From Bacillus sp. ISL-7 (GTDB lineage: Bacteria; Bacillota; Bacilli; Bacillales_B; DSM-18226), in contig NZ_JAGGQW010000018.1 of NCBI RefSeq assembly GCF_018613065.1, forward strand, positions 1 through 53,243: a stretch of DNA of 53,243 nucleotides, read 5' to 3'. Shown piece after piece: positions 16,222 through 24,704 of the stretch. The notes beneath the pieces are model-generated. The model did no database searches. It was not told the origin of the DNA and saw only the letters and a list, made by a program, of their open reading frames with translations. Numbering within the stretch: position 1 is the stretch's first letter; each line of letters begins with the position of its first letter. A program made the position numbers and the translations under genes.

Positions 16222-17415
16222 ATGAGAAGTTTTGATGTAATTGTCATTGGAGCTGGTGTGATCGGATCTAGCGTAGCATATCATTTGGTAAAAAAGGGCC
16301 TTGAGGTTGCATTAATTGAAAAAGGCGGTGTTGCATCAGGTACTTCCAGTAGATGTGACGCAGTTGCCTTAATTTGTGATAAAAAGCCTGGGATTGATAC
16401 GGAAATAGGCTATGCAAGTATCCAGATGTTCAAACAATTATCGAAAGAATTTTCAGTTGATTTTGAATTTTCTTCAAGAGGAAGTCTTTATGTTTGTGAA
16501 ACTGAAAAAGAGCTTGAAATTGCCAGGGATTATGTTTCGGAGCAAGCTAAAGATGGTTATGATATGCGCATGGTTGACAGAAATGAATTGCAGGAAATTG
16601 AACCATATTTAGCCGATGATTTAGCAGGAGGGATATGGACAGAAGTAGATTCCTCCATGAACCCCTATAAATTATGTTATGCGTTTGTTGAAGAAGGCAA
16701 AAAGCTAGGATTGAAAGTTTATGACTATCATGCCGTGCAGAATATTACACTGGATGACAAAGGAAGAGTTGAAAGCGTCGTAACGGACCGAGGGACCTTT
16801 AAAACAAAAAGAATCGTTATATGTGCCGGTGTATGGTCTCCTAAATTAGCAGAAATGGTAGGAGTTCACATACCGATTAAGCCAAGAAAAGGCATGGTAT
16901 TAATCTCTGAGAAAACGCCGTTGAAGGTGGCAAGTCAAAAAGTTCATGAATTCGGATACATGTTATCTAAATTCGAAGATATTAAGTTTAAAAGAAATGT
17001 AAGTGAATTAGTTGAAAAACATAATGTTGCTTTTACGATTGAACCTACTGATGCAAATAACTATTTAGTTGGAGGACATCGGGCCTTCAGAGGGTTTGAT
17101 ATTCGTTCAGAAGTCGAAGTGATGCGTGCCATTGCAGAGAGAGCGATCCGCTTTTTACCTATCTTAAAAGAACTTAACTGCATAAGAGCTTATGCAGGAG
17201 TAAGGCCTTGGGTCGAAGACCACCTTCCAATTGTGTCAGAAGTGGAAGAAGTGCCTGGGTACTATATAGCCAGCGGGCATGAAGGAGATGGCATTAGTAT
17301 GTCTCCAATCACCGGAAGGATGGTGGCTCAGCTCATTACCGGCGAGCCAACGGACTTTAACATTGATAAATTGAATTTTTCTAGATACAAGAAAAAACAA
17401 GCTGTCAATATCTAA
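16222..17415 (+). CDS. DAO-family FAD oxidoreductase, catalytic subunit of a D-(hydroxy)proline-type dehydrogenase
   Basis: 397 residues. It starts with the FAD-binding GxGxxG (VIVIGAGVIGSSVAYHL), followed by the DAO fold and the C-terminal IRAYAGVRPWVEDHLPIVSEV and YYIASGHEGDGISMSPITGR. It resembles HcnC/SoxB-like subunits that oxidise secondary or alpha amines. Its usual partners, a 2Fe-2S protein and a second FAD protein, are encoded at 19852 and 20184, so a membrane-associated dehydrogenase passing electrons to quinone is likely (family knowledge). The RBS AGAGGGG lies before the ATG. It starts 37 bp after the aldehyde dehydrogenase, same operon. Confidence 0.88.
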   Translation: MRSFDVIVIGAGVIGSSVAYHLVKKGLEVALIEKGGVASGTSSRCDAVALICDKKPGIDTEIGYASIQMFKQLSKEFSVDFEFSSRGSLYVCETEKELEIARDYVSEQAKDGYDMRMVDRNELQEIEPYLADDLAGGIWTEVDSSMNPYKLCYAFVEEGKKLGLKVYDYHAVQNITLDDKGRVESVVTDRGTFKTKRIVICAGVWSPKLAEMVGVHIPIKPRKGMVLISEKTPLKVASQKVHEFGYMLSKFEDIKFKRNVSELVEKHNVAFTIEPTDANNYLVGGHRAFRGFDIRSEVEVMRAIAERAIRFLPILKELNCIRAYAGVRPWVEDHLPIVSEVEEVPGYYIASGHEGDGISMSPITGRMVAQLITGEPTDFNIDKLNFSRYKKKQAVNI

Positions 17416-17472
17416 AACGGAAGAATGTAAATAAAAATTAAAATAATAGGTTAATAATAGGAGGAATTCATT

Positions 17473-18399
17473 ATGAGTATTGCGCCAAAAGGAATTTTTG
17501 TACCATTAATCACCCCATTCAATGATGATGAAACCATTGATTTTCAATCTTATAAGAAAGTAATCGACTTTCAAGTAGAATGTGGAGTCCATGGTCTTCT
17601 GGTTGGAGGCACAACAGGAGAATACCATGTTATGTCATTAGAGGAACGTAAAAGTTTAATCAAGGCTGGCTGTGAATATGCTGCTGGAAGAGTACCTGTT
17701 ATGGCAGGTGTTGGATGCTCTACTGCTAAGGAAACAATCGAACTTGCCAATTATGCTGCAGAATGTGGCGCAAAATGGGGACTGGCTCTACCTCCTTATT
17801 ATCATAAGACAAGTGAAGATGGAATTCGTGATTTTTTCAAGGAATTAGCTGCAAAATCAAATGTCGGAATCGTCATTTACAATTATCCGGGAGCAACCAG
17901 CGTATGTCTTTCGCCTGAAATGATTTATGAGTTGAGCCAGGAAGAAAACATTGTAAGCGTTAAAGAATCTGCAGATTTTGGTCACCTATGTCAGGTTTTG
18001 GCTTTGACGAAGGATGTCGAGAACTTTACGGTATTTACCGGTGAAGAACACTTTATTCTTCCTACCTTTTCTATTGGAGGACAGGGTGCATTTGGAATCC
18101 TCGTTAATTTGCTTCCTAAGGAAATGGTAACGCTATACGAACTGGCAGTTGAGAAGAGCGATATAAATGCTGCACGTCATTTGAATTCAAAATTATCAGT
18201 TATTTATGGCTTAATGGAGGCGGAAGGGAATCCGTATCCGGGCCCGGTAAAAGCAGGCATGGACATGATCGGAATGAAAGGCGGAAAAGTGAGAAAGCCT
18301 TTAACACAACCTACTGATGAGATAAAAACAAAGATTAAAGAGGAACTGATAAAGTTAGGATATAAAGTTGAATCACTGGATAAATCTATTTTGGTGTAA
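17473..18399 (+). CDS. DHDPS-family lyase (candidate pyrroline-4-hydroxy-2-carboxylate deaminase)
   Basis: 308 residues, a full-length class I aldolase barrel. GGTTGEYHVMSLEERK is the 2-oxo-acid binding loop, IVIYNYPG holds the catalytic Tyr136, and NIVSVKESADF holds Schiff-base Lys164. A housekeeping DapA would sit with lysine genes. Here, between a DAO-type subunit and a 2-oxoglutarate-semialdehyde-type dehydrogenase, the best fit is deamination of the pyrroline product of D-hydroxyproline oxidation (inference). N-acetylneuraminate or keto-deoxy-sugar lyases are alternatives but lack context. RBS AGGAGG. Confidence 0.85.
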   Translation: MSIAPKGIFVPLITPFNDDETIDFQSYKKVIDFQVECGVHGLLVGGTTGEYHVMSLEERKSLIKAGCEYAAGRVPVMAGVGCSTAKETIELANYAAECGAKWGLALPPYYHKTSEDGIRDFFKELAAKSNVGIVIYNYPGATSVCLSPEMIYELSQEENIVSVKESADFGHLCQVLALTKDVENFTVFTGEEHFILPTFSIGGQGAFGILVNLLPKEMVTLYELAVEKSDINAARHLNSKLSVIYGLMEAEGNPYPGPVKAGMDMIGMKGGKVRKPLTQPTDEIKTKIKEELIKLGYKVESLDKSILV

Positions 18400-18430
18400 C
18401 AGGGTCAATAATGAATAGAAAGAGATAACG

Positions 18431-18464
18431 AGTTTCGGAGAATACAAATGTATTCTCTGAAACT
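18431..18464 (+). repeat. Intercistronic 16-bp hairpin ahead of the racemase gene
   Basis: AGTTTCGGAGAATACA pairs with TGTATTCTCTGAAACT (one G-U) leaving only AA in the turn. It ends 4 nt before the AGGAGGGG RBS. There is no T-run, so it is not a terminator; it looks like an mRNA processing, stabilising or translation-control element. Confidence 0.65.
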
Positions 18465-18481
18465 ATAAGGAGGGGCCATTA

Positions 18482-19276
18482 TTGAACACTAAAGCATTGG
18501 TCAATGAACGGGAATATGGTTATTTAGGAAAGGAAAAAGAGAGCACTATTATTACTATGAAAAAAGGACAGTATGTAGCAGGATATTCCGTTGGAATCCT
18601 TTATTTAGATGAATGCTGGTACCCTGTTTTACCCGGAAATGTTGCAAATCTATCTACATATGACTTTCCTGTAAGGCTAAAAGTAGTGCCAAATTGCAAT
18701 CAGGAAAGAATCCATGTCGGTGATCCCACGTTACTGGATGATATTATCAAAGCGGCAAAAGAATTTGAAGCAGAAGGAGCACGTGCTATATGCGCGGCAT
18801 GCGGTTTTTTTGGTAATTTCCAAGATAAAGTAGCAGCGGCTGTCGATATTCCTGTTTATCTTTCAAGTGTCGTTCAAGTACCTTGGATCAAAACAGGCTT
18901 AAAACCTAGTCATAAAATCGGAATGTTGACAGCGGATGCGCATGGAATTACCCCAAACTTATTTAAAAGTTGTGGGATAGATGATCCAAGTATTGTTGTA
19001 GTAAGAGATTTAGGCAGATTGCCTGAATTTTCAGCTATCATTGAGAGTAGAGGATCTTTTGATAACGAAAAGGTGAGAAAAGAAGTAGTAGAGGCAGCTG
19101 TCACTATGGTAAACGAAAATCCCGATATTGGCGCGATTCTATTGGAATGCAGTGATTTACCTCCGTATGCAGCTGATATTCAAAGAGCTGTTAAACTTCC
19201 GGTATTTGATTTCATTACTATGATCAAATGGGCTCATTTTGCTACAAGTCAAAAACCATATTATGGTTTTATTTGA
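18482..19276 (+). CDS. Asp/Glu (hydantoin) racemase-family protein, candidate amino-acid epimerase
   Basis: 264 residues, TTG start with AGGAGGGG 6 nt upstream. The two-cysteine layout of the superfamily is kept: Cys104/Cys107 in ICAACGFFG and Cys223 in LLECSDLPPY. Central GLKPSHKIGMLTADAHGI matches the second half-domain. Members racemise Asp, Glu or hydantoins, or decarboxylate arylmalonates. The operon has everything for D-hydroxyproline oxidation except a proline-racemase-type epimerase, so this protein may supply the D-isomer (inference). An Asp or Glu racemase or an amino-acid decarboxylase role is not excluded. Confidence 0.8.
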   Translation: MNTKALVNEREYGYLGKEKESTIITMKKGQYVAGYSVGILYLDECWYPVLPGNVANLSTYDFPVRLKVVPNCNQERIHVGDPTLLDDIIKAAKEFEAEGARAICAACGFFGNFQDKVAAAVDIPVYLSSVVQVPWIKTGLKPSHKIGMLTADAHGITPNLFKSCGIDDPSIVVVRDLGRLPEFSAIIESRGSFDNEKVRKEVVEAAVTMVNENPDIGAILLECSDLPPYAADIQRAVKLPVFDFITMIKWAHFATSQKPYYGFI

Positions 19277-19363
19277 AAAAAACATAGATTAAGTTAAACG
19301 TAGAATGTAACACACCAAGCACCGCAGTATTTCAATAATATCTCTGATGTGCTACTCCGTACG

Positions 19364-19449
19364 AATGAGACATCAAACGTTCTCTTCTGCGTAAAAATAG
19401 TTGGCTGCACATCTATTTTACACTGGAAGATGAATGTTGATGTCTCATT
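19364..19449. repeat. 86-bp long inverted-repeat element
   Basis: Perfect 13-bp terminal repeats, AATGAGACATCAA and TTGATGTCTCATT, enclose a further imperfectly paired interior including GTAAAAATAG/CTATTTTAC. ATTATTTTTTG follows. It lies in the 306-bp gap between the racemase and BFD genes, immediately before a truncated coding tail. It may be a MITE-like insertion or a large terminator. No target-site duplication is obvious. Confidence 0.55.
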
Positions 19450-19590
19450 ATTTTTTGTAACCGTAGCCATATATGGAATACGCAGATACCTTTCGATAAA
19501 GGAATGAAAGTTCCTTACACAATTAAAGAGGACATGGACGAAATTAATAAGATTATTCTCGAAGTAATGGAGGAGAAAATCCATGAGTGA
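19450..19590 (+). pseudogene. 3' remnant of a lost operon gene
   Basis: An open frame runs from the edge of the hairpin element and reads NTQIPFDKGMKVPYTIKED then MDEINKIILEVMEEKIHE, ending TGA at 19588-19590. The stop overlaps the ATG of the next gene by 8 bp, as in translationally coupled genes, and the C-terminus reads like a real helical protein end. The rest of the gene is missing. The parent family is not recognised. Confidence 0.5.
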
Positions 19591-19855
19591 AAATCAAACC
19601 ATAATATGTAGATGTGAAGAAATCACGTTGAAGGAAATTATAGAAACGGTTGAGCGTTTTCAATGTTCCTCACGTGAGGTGAAGTTACGAACTCGTGCAG
19701 GGATGGGACCTTGTGGGGGACGCACTTGTCGAGGTATGATCGATCGATTAGTAGAGCAATTGGGTGGACCATCGGTTTCTAACGAAGTGTCACTTAGCTA
19801 TCGTCCTCCCGTCCGACCAGTTTCATTTGGCGTATTAGGAGGGGAAACAAAATGA
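19583..19855 (+). CDS. BFD-type 2Fe-2S protein, stand-alone
   Basis: 90 residues with the bacterioferritin-associated-ferredoxin (Fer2_BFD) cysteine pattern: Cys9 and Cys11 in IICRCEEI, Cys44 and Cys49 in GMGPCGGRTCRG. In HcnB/OoxA-type dehydrogenases this domain is normally fused to the C-terminus of the FAD subunit. Here it is its own gene placed two genes ahead of that subunit. RBS GGAGGAG. It overlaps the next gene by 4 bp (ATGA), so the three genes are translationally coupled. Confidence 0.88.
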   Translation: MSENQTIICRCEEITLKEIIETVERFQCSSREVKLRTRAGMGPCGGRTCRGMIDRLVEQLGGPSVSNEVSLSYRPPVRPVSFGVLGGETK

Positions 19856-20187
19856 ATCCAACGAGAGTTAATCATCATCCGGTTCTTGGAAATCTTGAAA
19901 TACAAAAGGAAATTAAGATTTACTTTGACGACCAACAATATGTAGCTTATGAAGGAGATACAATTGCATCTGCCTTGCTTGCATCTGGAGTTCGTACCCT
20001 TCGTCGTCATGAGGACAAGCAGACTCCGCGTGGGATTTACTGTAATATAGGTCATTGTTTCGAATGCCGGGTAAGGGTGAACGACAAAAATACAGTTCGT
20101 GCTTGTCTAACTCCAGTAGAAAACAATATGCGAATTGAATCAGGTATATCTCTCCCTACAAATGCTCTACAAGGAGGTAAGTTATGA
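19852..20187 (+). CDS. 2Fe-2S ferredoxin-like subunit (HcnA/OoxC type)
   Basis: 111 residues. The Fer2_4 cysteine set is Cys64, Cys69 and Cys72 in YCNIGHCFECRV, and Cys85 in VRACLTPV. It carries electrons within a multi-subunit amine or D-amino-acid dehydrogenase. It overlaps both neighbours by 4 bp. Confidence 0.88.
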   Translation: MNPTRVNHHPVLGNLEIQKEIKIYFDDQQYVAYEGDTIASALLASGVRTLRRHEDKQTPRGIYCNIGHCFECRVRVNDKNTVRACLTPVENNMRIESGISLPTNALQGGKL

Positions 20188-21395
20188 TTGATCTTGTGAT
20201 TGTAGGTGCGGGCCCAGCCGGGTTAGGTGCAGCCGTTTCGGCAGCCGAAAATGGATTGGAAGTGTGCGTAATAGATGAGTTCGTAAAGCCTGGAGGACGT
20301 TTATTGGGGCAATTGCACGAGGAGCCTGATGGCAAGTGGGTCAACGGTATTGCCGAAGCCCAAAAACTCCATGATCGCGCCATTCAACTTGGGGTAAGAA
20401 TCCAATGTGGAGTATCCGTATATGATTTAATAAAATTGGACAATGGCTGGTGTGTGTATACCACGGACAAAGCCATCGAATCTAAATGTCTTTTGCTTGC
20501 TACAGGGGCATCGGAAACTCCTATTCCTATCCCGGGATGGACTCTTCCAGGAGTAATGTCGATTGGAGCAGCACAGGTGATGGGGAATGTGCATCGTGTG
20601 AAGCCGGGAGAGAAAGGGGTCATTATCGGTGTTAATGTACTCTCAGTGGCCATTGCAAGGGAACTGCAATTATGCGGCGTCCACATTGAGAGTATATTGC
20701 TCCCACACCCGAGTCTTTTATCTGGTGATGCCGCGAATCCTGAGAAAATGATGGAATCACTTTTACGATTATCACACTTGGCCCCTTCTCCATTAATCCG
20801 ATTTGGCGGTAAATGGGTAAGCCCGAAACTTGGTGCTCGTTTGTATCCGAAAAATGGATTTAAAATGTGGGATATTCCTATTCAATTGCGTAAAACAGCT
20901 CTTGAAATACTTGGGGAAAATCAAGTGGAAGGTGTGCGCGTTGCTGATATTTCCGCAACAGGGGAGGTTGTACCTGGAACGGAAAAAGTAGTATCTGCGG
21001 ATTTTGTCTGCATTGCAGGCGGTCTCACACCAATGTCTGAGCTTGCAGCTGTTGCGGGATGCACTTTCTGCTATGTTCCTGAACTCGGGGGACATGTTCC
21101 TTTGCACAATGAATTGATGCAGACAAATCTCAATGGCTTATATGTAGCAGGCAATATCACAGGTGTTGAAAGCGCTAAGGTAGCAAGGGCTCAAGGTACA
21201 GTAGCTGGCCTTACGATTGCGCGTGAACTTAACGCTTTAGTAGAACGTGCTGATGAAAAAATTGGTGCTGCTACTGCAGGGGTTATGAAAACACGCCGCA
21301 ATGCACTCATCCAATTCCAGCCAGGCATTGAAGAAGCGCGTACAGAACTTTATCATAAATTTTATGAATCTCGTGGGGAAAGAATCTCGATCTAA
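20184..21395 (+). CDS. NAD(P)/FAD-fold dehydrogenase subunit (HcnB/OoxA type) lacking its BFD domain
   Basis: 403 residues. N-terminal FAD motif (LVIVGAGPAGLGAAVSAAEN), second nucleotide-binding motif around GEKGVIIGVNVLSVAIAREL, and C-terminal LNGLYVAGNITGVESAKVARAQG. Relatives are about 460 residues because a BFD domain follows; here the chain ends at that boundary and the BFD is encoded at 19583. Probable function: electron-accepting subunit of the dehydrogenase whose catalytic part is at 16222. Confidence 0.88.
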   Translation: MIDLVIVGAGPAGLGAAVSAAENGLEVCVIDEFVKPGGRLLGQLHEEPDGKWVNGIAEAQKLHDRAIQLGVRIQCGVSVYDLIKLDNGWCVYTTDKAIESKCLLLATGASETPIPIPGWTLPGVMSIGAAQVMGNVHRVKPGEKGVIIGVNVLSVAIARELQLCGVHIESILLPHPSLLSGDAANPEKMMESLLRLSHLAPSPLIRFGGKWVSPKLGARLYPKNGFKMWDIPIQLRKTALEILGENQVEGVRVADISATGEVVPGTEKVVSADFVCIAGGLTPMSELAAVAGCTFCYVPELGGHVPLHNELMQTNLNGLYVAGNITGVESAKVARAQGTVAGLTIARELNALVERADEKIGAATAGVMKTRRNALIQFQPGIEEARTELYHKFYESRGERISI

Positions 21396-21426
21396 TTACG
21401 GATAGTATTTTCTGGAGGATAAATTA

Positions 21427-21960
21427 ATGAAGGTATTAGTGATTGTAGCGCATCCAAATATTGAAGAGTCAATTATGAATAGAACGTGGTTAGGAGAACT
21501 GATGAAGCATCCCAATATAACTGTTCATGAACTTTATAAGCAATATCCAGATGAAATAATTGAAATTGAAAGAGAGCAAAGGTTATGTGAAGAACATGAA
21601 AGGATCGTTTGGCAGTTTCCGTTTTATTGGTATAGCTCTCCACCACTTCTTAAAAAATGGCAGGATGAAGTACTCACTCATGGATGGGCTTATGGATCAA
21701 AAGGGAATAAATTGCATAATAAAGAGCTCATTTTAGCCGTATCGACCGGAAGTGCAAAAGAAAGATACCAAGCGGGTGGACGTAATCAGTATTCTATGAG
21801 TGAGCTCTTAAAACCATTCCAAGCAACTAGTAATTTAATAGGGACTAAATTTTTACCGGCTTTTATTTTCAATGGAACATATACAGCAATTGATGAGGAG
21901 ATAAAAGAAAGTGCAAAGGTATATGTGAATTATATTCTTGCCAAGGATATTTTTGTGTGA
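21427..21960 (+). CDS. NAD(P)H-dependent flavin oxidoreductase (KefF/NQO family)
   Basis: 177 residues, flavodoxin-like. MKVLVIVAHPNIEESIMNRT is the phosphate-binding start, and IVWQFPFYWYSSPPLLKKWQDEV followed by GWAYG is the family signature. It reduces quinones or similar electrophiles with NAD(P)H. RBS TGGAGGAT; 31 bp after the FAD subunit, so probably in the same operon. Its role there may be quinone maintenance (inference). Confidence 0.88.
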   Translation: MKVLVIVAHPNIEESIMNRTWLGELMKHPNITVHELYKQYPDEIIEIEREQRLCEEHERIVWQFPFYWYSSPPLLKKWQDEVLTHGWAYGSKGNKLHNKELILAVSTGSAKERYQAGGRNQYSMSELLKPFQATSNLIGTKFLPAFIFNGTYTAIDEEIKESAKVYVNYILAKDIFV

Positions 21961-22090
21961 GCTGTAAGAAACCGATGATTATACTTGAAATACAATTTTA
22001 ACCGTAATCAAAATCAATGGTAGTTTGAAAGGTTGGAGAAATATTTTTTTGTTAGGAAACTACTTATTTTACTTTAGGAGGAAGATTAAA

Positions 22091-23224
22091 ATGATTATTG
22101 GAGTACCAAAAGAGGTAAAAAATATTGAAAATCGTGTAGCTCTTACACCAGCTGGGTTAATATCTTTTGTAAATGCTGGTCATAAGGTATTAGTTGAGAA
22201 AGATGCTGGGGTTGGAAGTGGTTTTACCAACGAAGATTACGCCAATGCCGGTGCAGAGATTATTGGAAATGCTGCAGATGTATGGTCTCAAGCTGAAATG
22301 ATTATGAAAGTGAAAGAACCTCTTCCAAGCGAGTATGGTTACTTCCGTGATGGGTTAATTTTATTCACTTACTTACACTTAGCTGCTGAACCGGCTTTAG
22401 CTCAAGCTCTTAAGGAAAAAGGAGTGATCGCTATCGCTTATGAAACAGTTGCAGTAAATCGAACTCTTCCTCTCCTTACTCCAATGAGTGAGGTAGCAGG
22501 CCGTATGTCCGCACAAATTGGTTCTCAATTCTTACAAAAATCAAATGGCGGTAAAGGTATCCTTCTTACGGGAGTTCCTGGTGTTAGTCGCGGTAAAGTG
22601 ACCATCATTGGTGGTGGTGTTGTAGGCGCAAATGCAGCCAAAATGGCCATTGGTTTAGGGGCCGACGTTACCATCATTGACTTAAGTGCAGATCGATTAC
22701 GTCAATTAGATGATATCTTTGGCAACCAAATTAAAACATTAATGTCCAATCCATTCAACATAGCAGAAGCTGTAGCAGAAGCTGACCTTTTAATCGGAGC
22801 CGTATTAATTCCTGGTGCAAAAGCTCCTAAGCTGGTAACGGAAGAAATGGTAAAAGCAATGAAACCTGGTTCTGTTATCGTAGATGTGGCGATTGACCAA
22901 GGTGGTATTGTTGAGACAGTTGACCATATTACAACACATGACAACCCAACATATGAAAAACACGGTGTTGTTCATTACGCAGTGGCAAACATGCCTGGGG
23001 CAGTCCCAAGAACATCCACCATTGCTTTAACCAATGTCACGGTTCCTTACGCCTTACAGATTGCCAACAAAGGTGTATTCCAAGCAATTTTAGACAACGA
23101 ATCCTTAAAACTTGGATTAAACGTAGCAAATGGTGAAATCACATACGAAGCTGTTGCGAAAGATCTTGGCTATAATTTTGTCTCACCGGAAAAGGTTTTT
23201 GAAAAGGAACTTACGATTGTGTAA
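22091..23224 (+). CDS. ald: Alanine dehydrogenase
   Basis: 377 residues from the ATG at 22091, with AGGAGG 8 nt upstream. It reversibly oxidises L-alanine to pyruvate and ammonia with NAD. Family text throughout: [42 protein letters not shown]-type segment ([11 protein letters not shown]) and the Rossmann motif [17 protein letters not shown]. Linked to the omega-aminotransferase at 10988 it would regenerate pyruvate as amino acceptor. The gene closes the island and has its own terminator; the 130-bp gap before it could hold a separate promoter. Confidence 0.96.
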   Translation: MIIGVPKEVKNIENRVALTPAGLISFVNAGHKVLVEKDAGVGSGFTNEDYANAGAEIIGNAADVWSQAEMIMKVKEPLPSEYGYFRDGLILFTYLHLAAEPALAQALKEKGVIAIAYETVAVNRTLPLLTPMSEVAGRMSAQIGSQFLQKSNGGKGILLTGVPGVSRGKVTIIGGGVVGANAAKMAIGLGADVTIIDLSADRLRQLDDIFGNQIKTLMSNPFNIAEAVAEADLLIGAVLIPGAKAPKLVTEEMVKAMKPGSVIVDVAIDQGGIVETVDHITTHDNPTYEKHGVVHYAVANMPGAVPRTSTIALTNVTVPYALQIANKGVFQAILDNESLKLGLNVANGEITYEAVAKDLGYNFVSPEKVFEKELTIV

Positions 23225-23256
23225 GAAAGGTCACATATATCATCATTTTCTACAGT

Positions 23257-23296
23257 AAAGACTACTTCCTAAAAACAAGGGGGTAGTCTTTTTTTA
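23257..23296 (+). terminator. Terminator after ald
   Basis: AAAGACTAC/GTAGTCTTT stem followed by seven T in total, 33 bp after the stop. Confidence 0.8.
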
Positions 23297-23328
23297 GGAA
23301 GCTCTGGATATGTCTTTAAATATCGTTT

Positions 23329-23503
23329 CTAGTACGGTCCAGCTGCATGAAACCTACCTTCACCCTTCATGTAACTATTAAAGAATTCAAATTCATCTTC
23401 CACATCTTGTGAAATATCCGGATGATTAAAAAGGGAATTGCCGTAACCACTAAAAAAAGCCACCAATAATGGTAGCAGAGAAATTTTTATATTTAGATAT
23501 CAT
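23329..23503 (-). pseudogene. Small frameshifted ORF behind the glycosyltransferase
   Basis: An ATG overlapping the end of the glycosyltransferase gene (23501-23503) opens MISKYKNFSATIIGGFF, hits TAG directly after a run of seven T, and continues one base further on as SGYGNSLFNHPDISQDVEDE then FEFFNSYMKGEGRFHAAGPY and a stop. Removing one T gives a smooth 57-residue protein. No family recognised. Either a real frameshift or a homopolymer sequencing error. Confidence 0.45.
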
Positions 23504-24695
23504 ATTGACTTTTAAATTCAAAAATCTCATCAACAGCTTGGTGATATCCACCCGATTTTTGAAAGGATTCCCTTATATTTGAAACAGCCTTATGAAAAGA
23601 CGGGGTGTTTAACACATGATCTGCGGCTTCACGTAGTTGATTTGCAGTCAAGCCATCCATTCGTAATTTAATACCGGCACCGATATTGGCAACTTGTCCG
23701 GCAATGATCGGTTGATCCGCGCTTTGTGGGATGACAATGAGCGGAACCCCGTAATAGAGACCTTCATGGGTACTATTCATTCCACCATGTGTAATAAATA
23801 ATTTAGTGTATTTTAACACTTCTGTTTGTGGAACATATTTTTCTACAATGAAGTTTTGGGGAATCTCTCCTAAATCGATTAGTGGGGTTTGTTTCCCGAT
23901 CGACATGACAACCGTATGATTGCTATTTCCAAATGCTTCAAAACAAAGCTTATAAAAATCAATGGCTTGGTTAAAGACAGTACCCAGTGAAATATAAATT
24001 GGTCTTTTTCCCTTGATTGCTGTAAGGTCAAAGTTTTCTTGAATTAATCGTGTAGAGATGGATGGACCTATAAATTTGTAAGTTTGGTCGAATGCTTCTC
24101 CAAAAAGTTGAAACTCCCTAGTTGTGTAAACGATTGTAAGTGGGGCAGGATTACAAAAGACTTCGTAAGGAGAATGGATCTCGACATCATATTTCTCCTT
24201 CACCATTGCCGTCAGGCTTTGATACTCATCGTTTATTTCTTTACCCACTTCTGGAGGAATGTTTTTAGAAAGCTGTTCCAACATTTGATCGAATGATTCC
24301 TTTGTCTGCGCCAAGGAAGTACAAGAATTGATTGCCGGAAGCTTAAGGATTTGGGCAAGTAAACGTCCACAACCAAACATGGAATCATGGATGATGTAAT
24401 CAAAATGTTCTCCTTCAATCTGTTCAAGCACGCTAGGTATGACGATATCTGCCGTACGTAAAAGACCGTTAATTCTTTCATGTAAATAATTTCTTCCACC
24501 CGAGATAAAGGCTGTTATAAATTTTTGACCGTCCAATGTTCGTACAATTGCTCCCGTCTTCTCAATTCGCTCTCGAAAAGCTTCTATCGTAAAGTACACT
24601 ACCTCTTCGCCGCGCGAAATAAGCTCATGCACAACTCCAATAGTTGGATTGATATGTCCTTCTGATCCGGCATTAATAAATAAAACACGTGCCAT
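23493..24695 (-). CDS. Macrolide-type glycosyltransferase (GT1/UGT, YjiC/YojK-like)
   Basis: About 400 residues. The ATG at 24695 is preferred over the GTG at 24704 because AAGGAG lies 8 nt before it. N-terminal VLFINAGSEGHINPTIGVVH and the GT1 signature near residues 290-345 (VPQTEVLKYTKLFITHGGMN, STHEGLYYGVPLIVIPQSADQ) are clear. It transfers a sugar from a UDP-sugar to a small acceptor such as a flavonoid or macrolide. It stands alone apart from the small ORF behind it. Acceptor unknown. Confidence 0.92.
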   Translation of the reverse strand: MARVLFINAGSEGHINPTIGVVHELISRGEEVVYFTIEAFRERIEKTGAIVRTLDGQKFITAFISGGRNYLHERINGLLRTADIVIPSVLEQIEGEHFDYIIHDSMFGCGRLLAQILKLPAINSCTSLAQTKESFDQMLEQLSKNIPPEVGKEINDEYQSLTAMVKEKYDVEIHSPYEVFCNPAPLTIVYTTREFQLFGEAFDQTYKFIGPSISTRLIQENFDLTAIKGKRPIYISLGTVFNQAIDFYKLCFEAFGNSNHTVVMSIGKQTPLIDLGEIPQNFIVEKYVPQTEVLKYTKLFITHGGMNSTHEGLYYGVPLIVIPQSADQPIIAGQVANIGAGIKLRMDGLTANQLREAADHVLNTPSFHKAVSNIRESFQKSGGYHQAVDEIFEFKSQYDI

Positions 24696-24704
24696 TTCTA
24701 CCAC

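Noticed and set aside
19294..19584. 96-codon minus-strand ORF in the racemase-BFD gap
   Set aside because: It is the reverse of the long inverted repeat and the coding tail; no RBS and no protein-like pattern.
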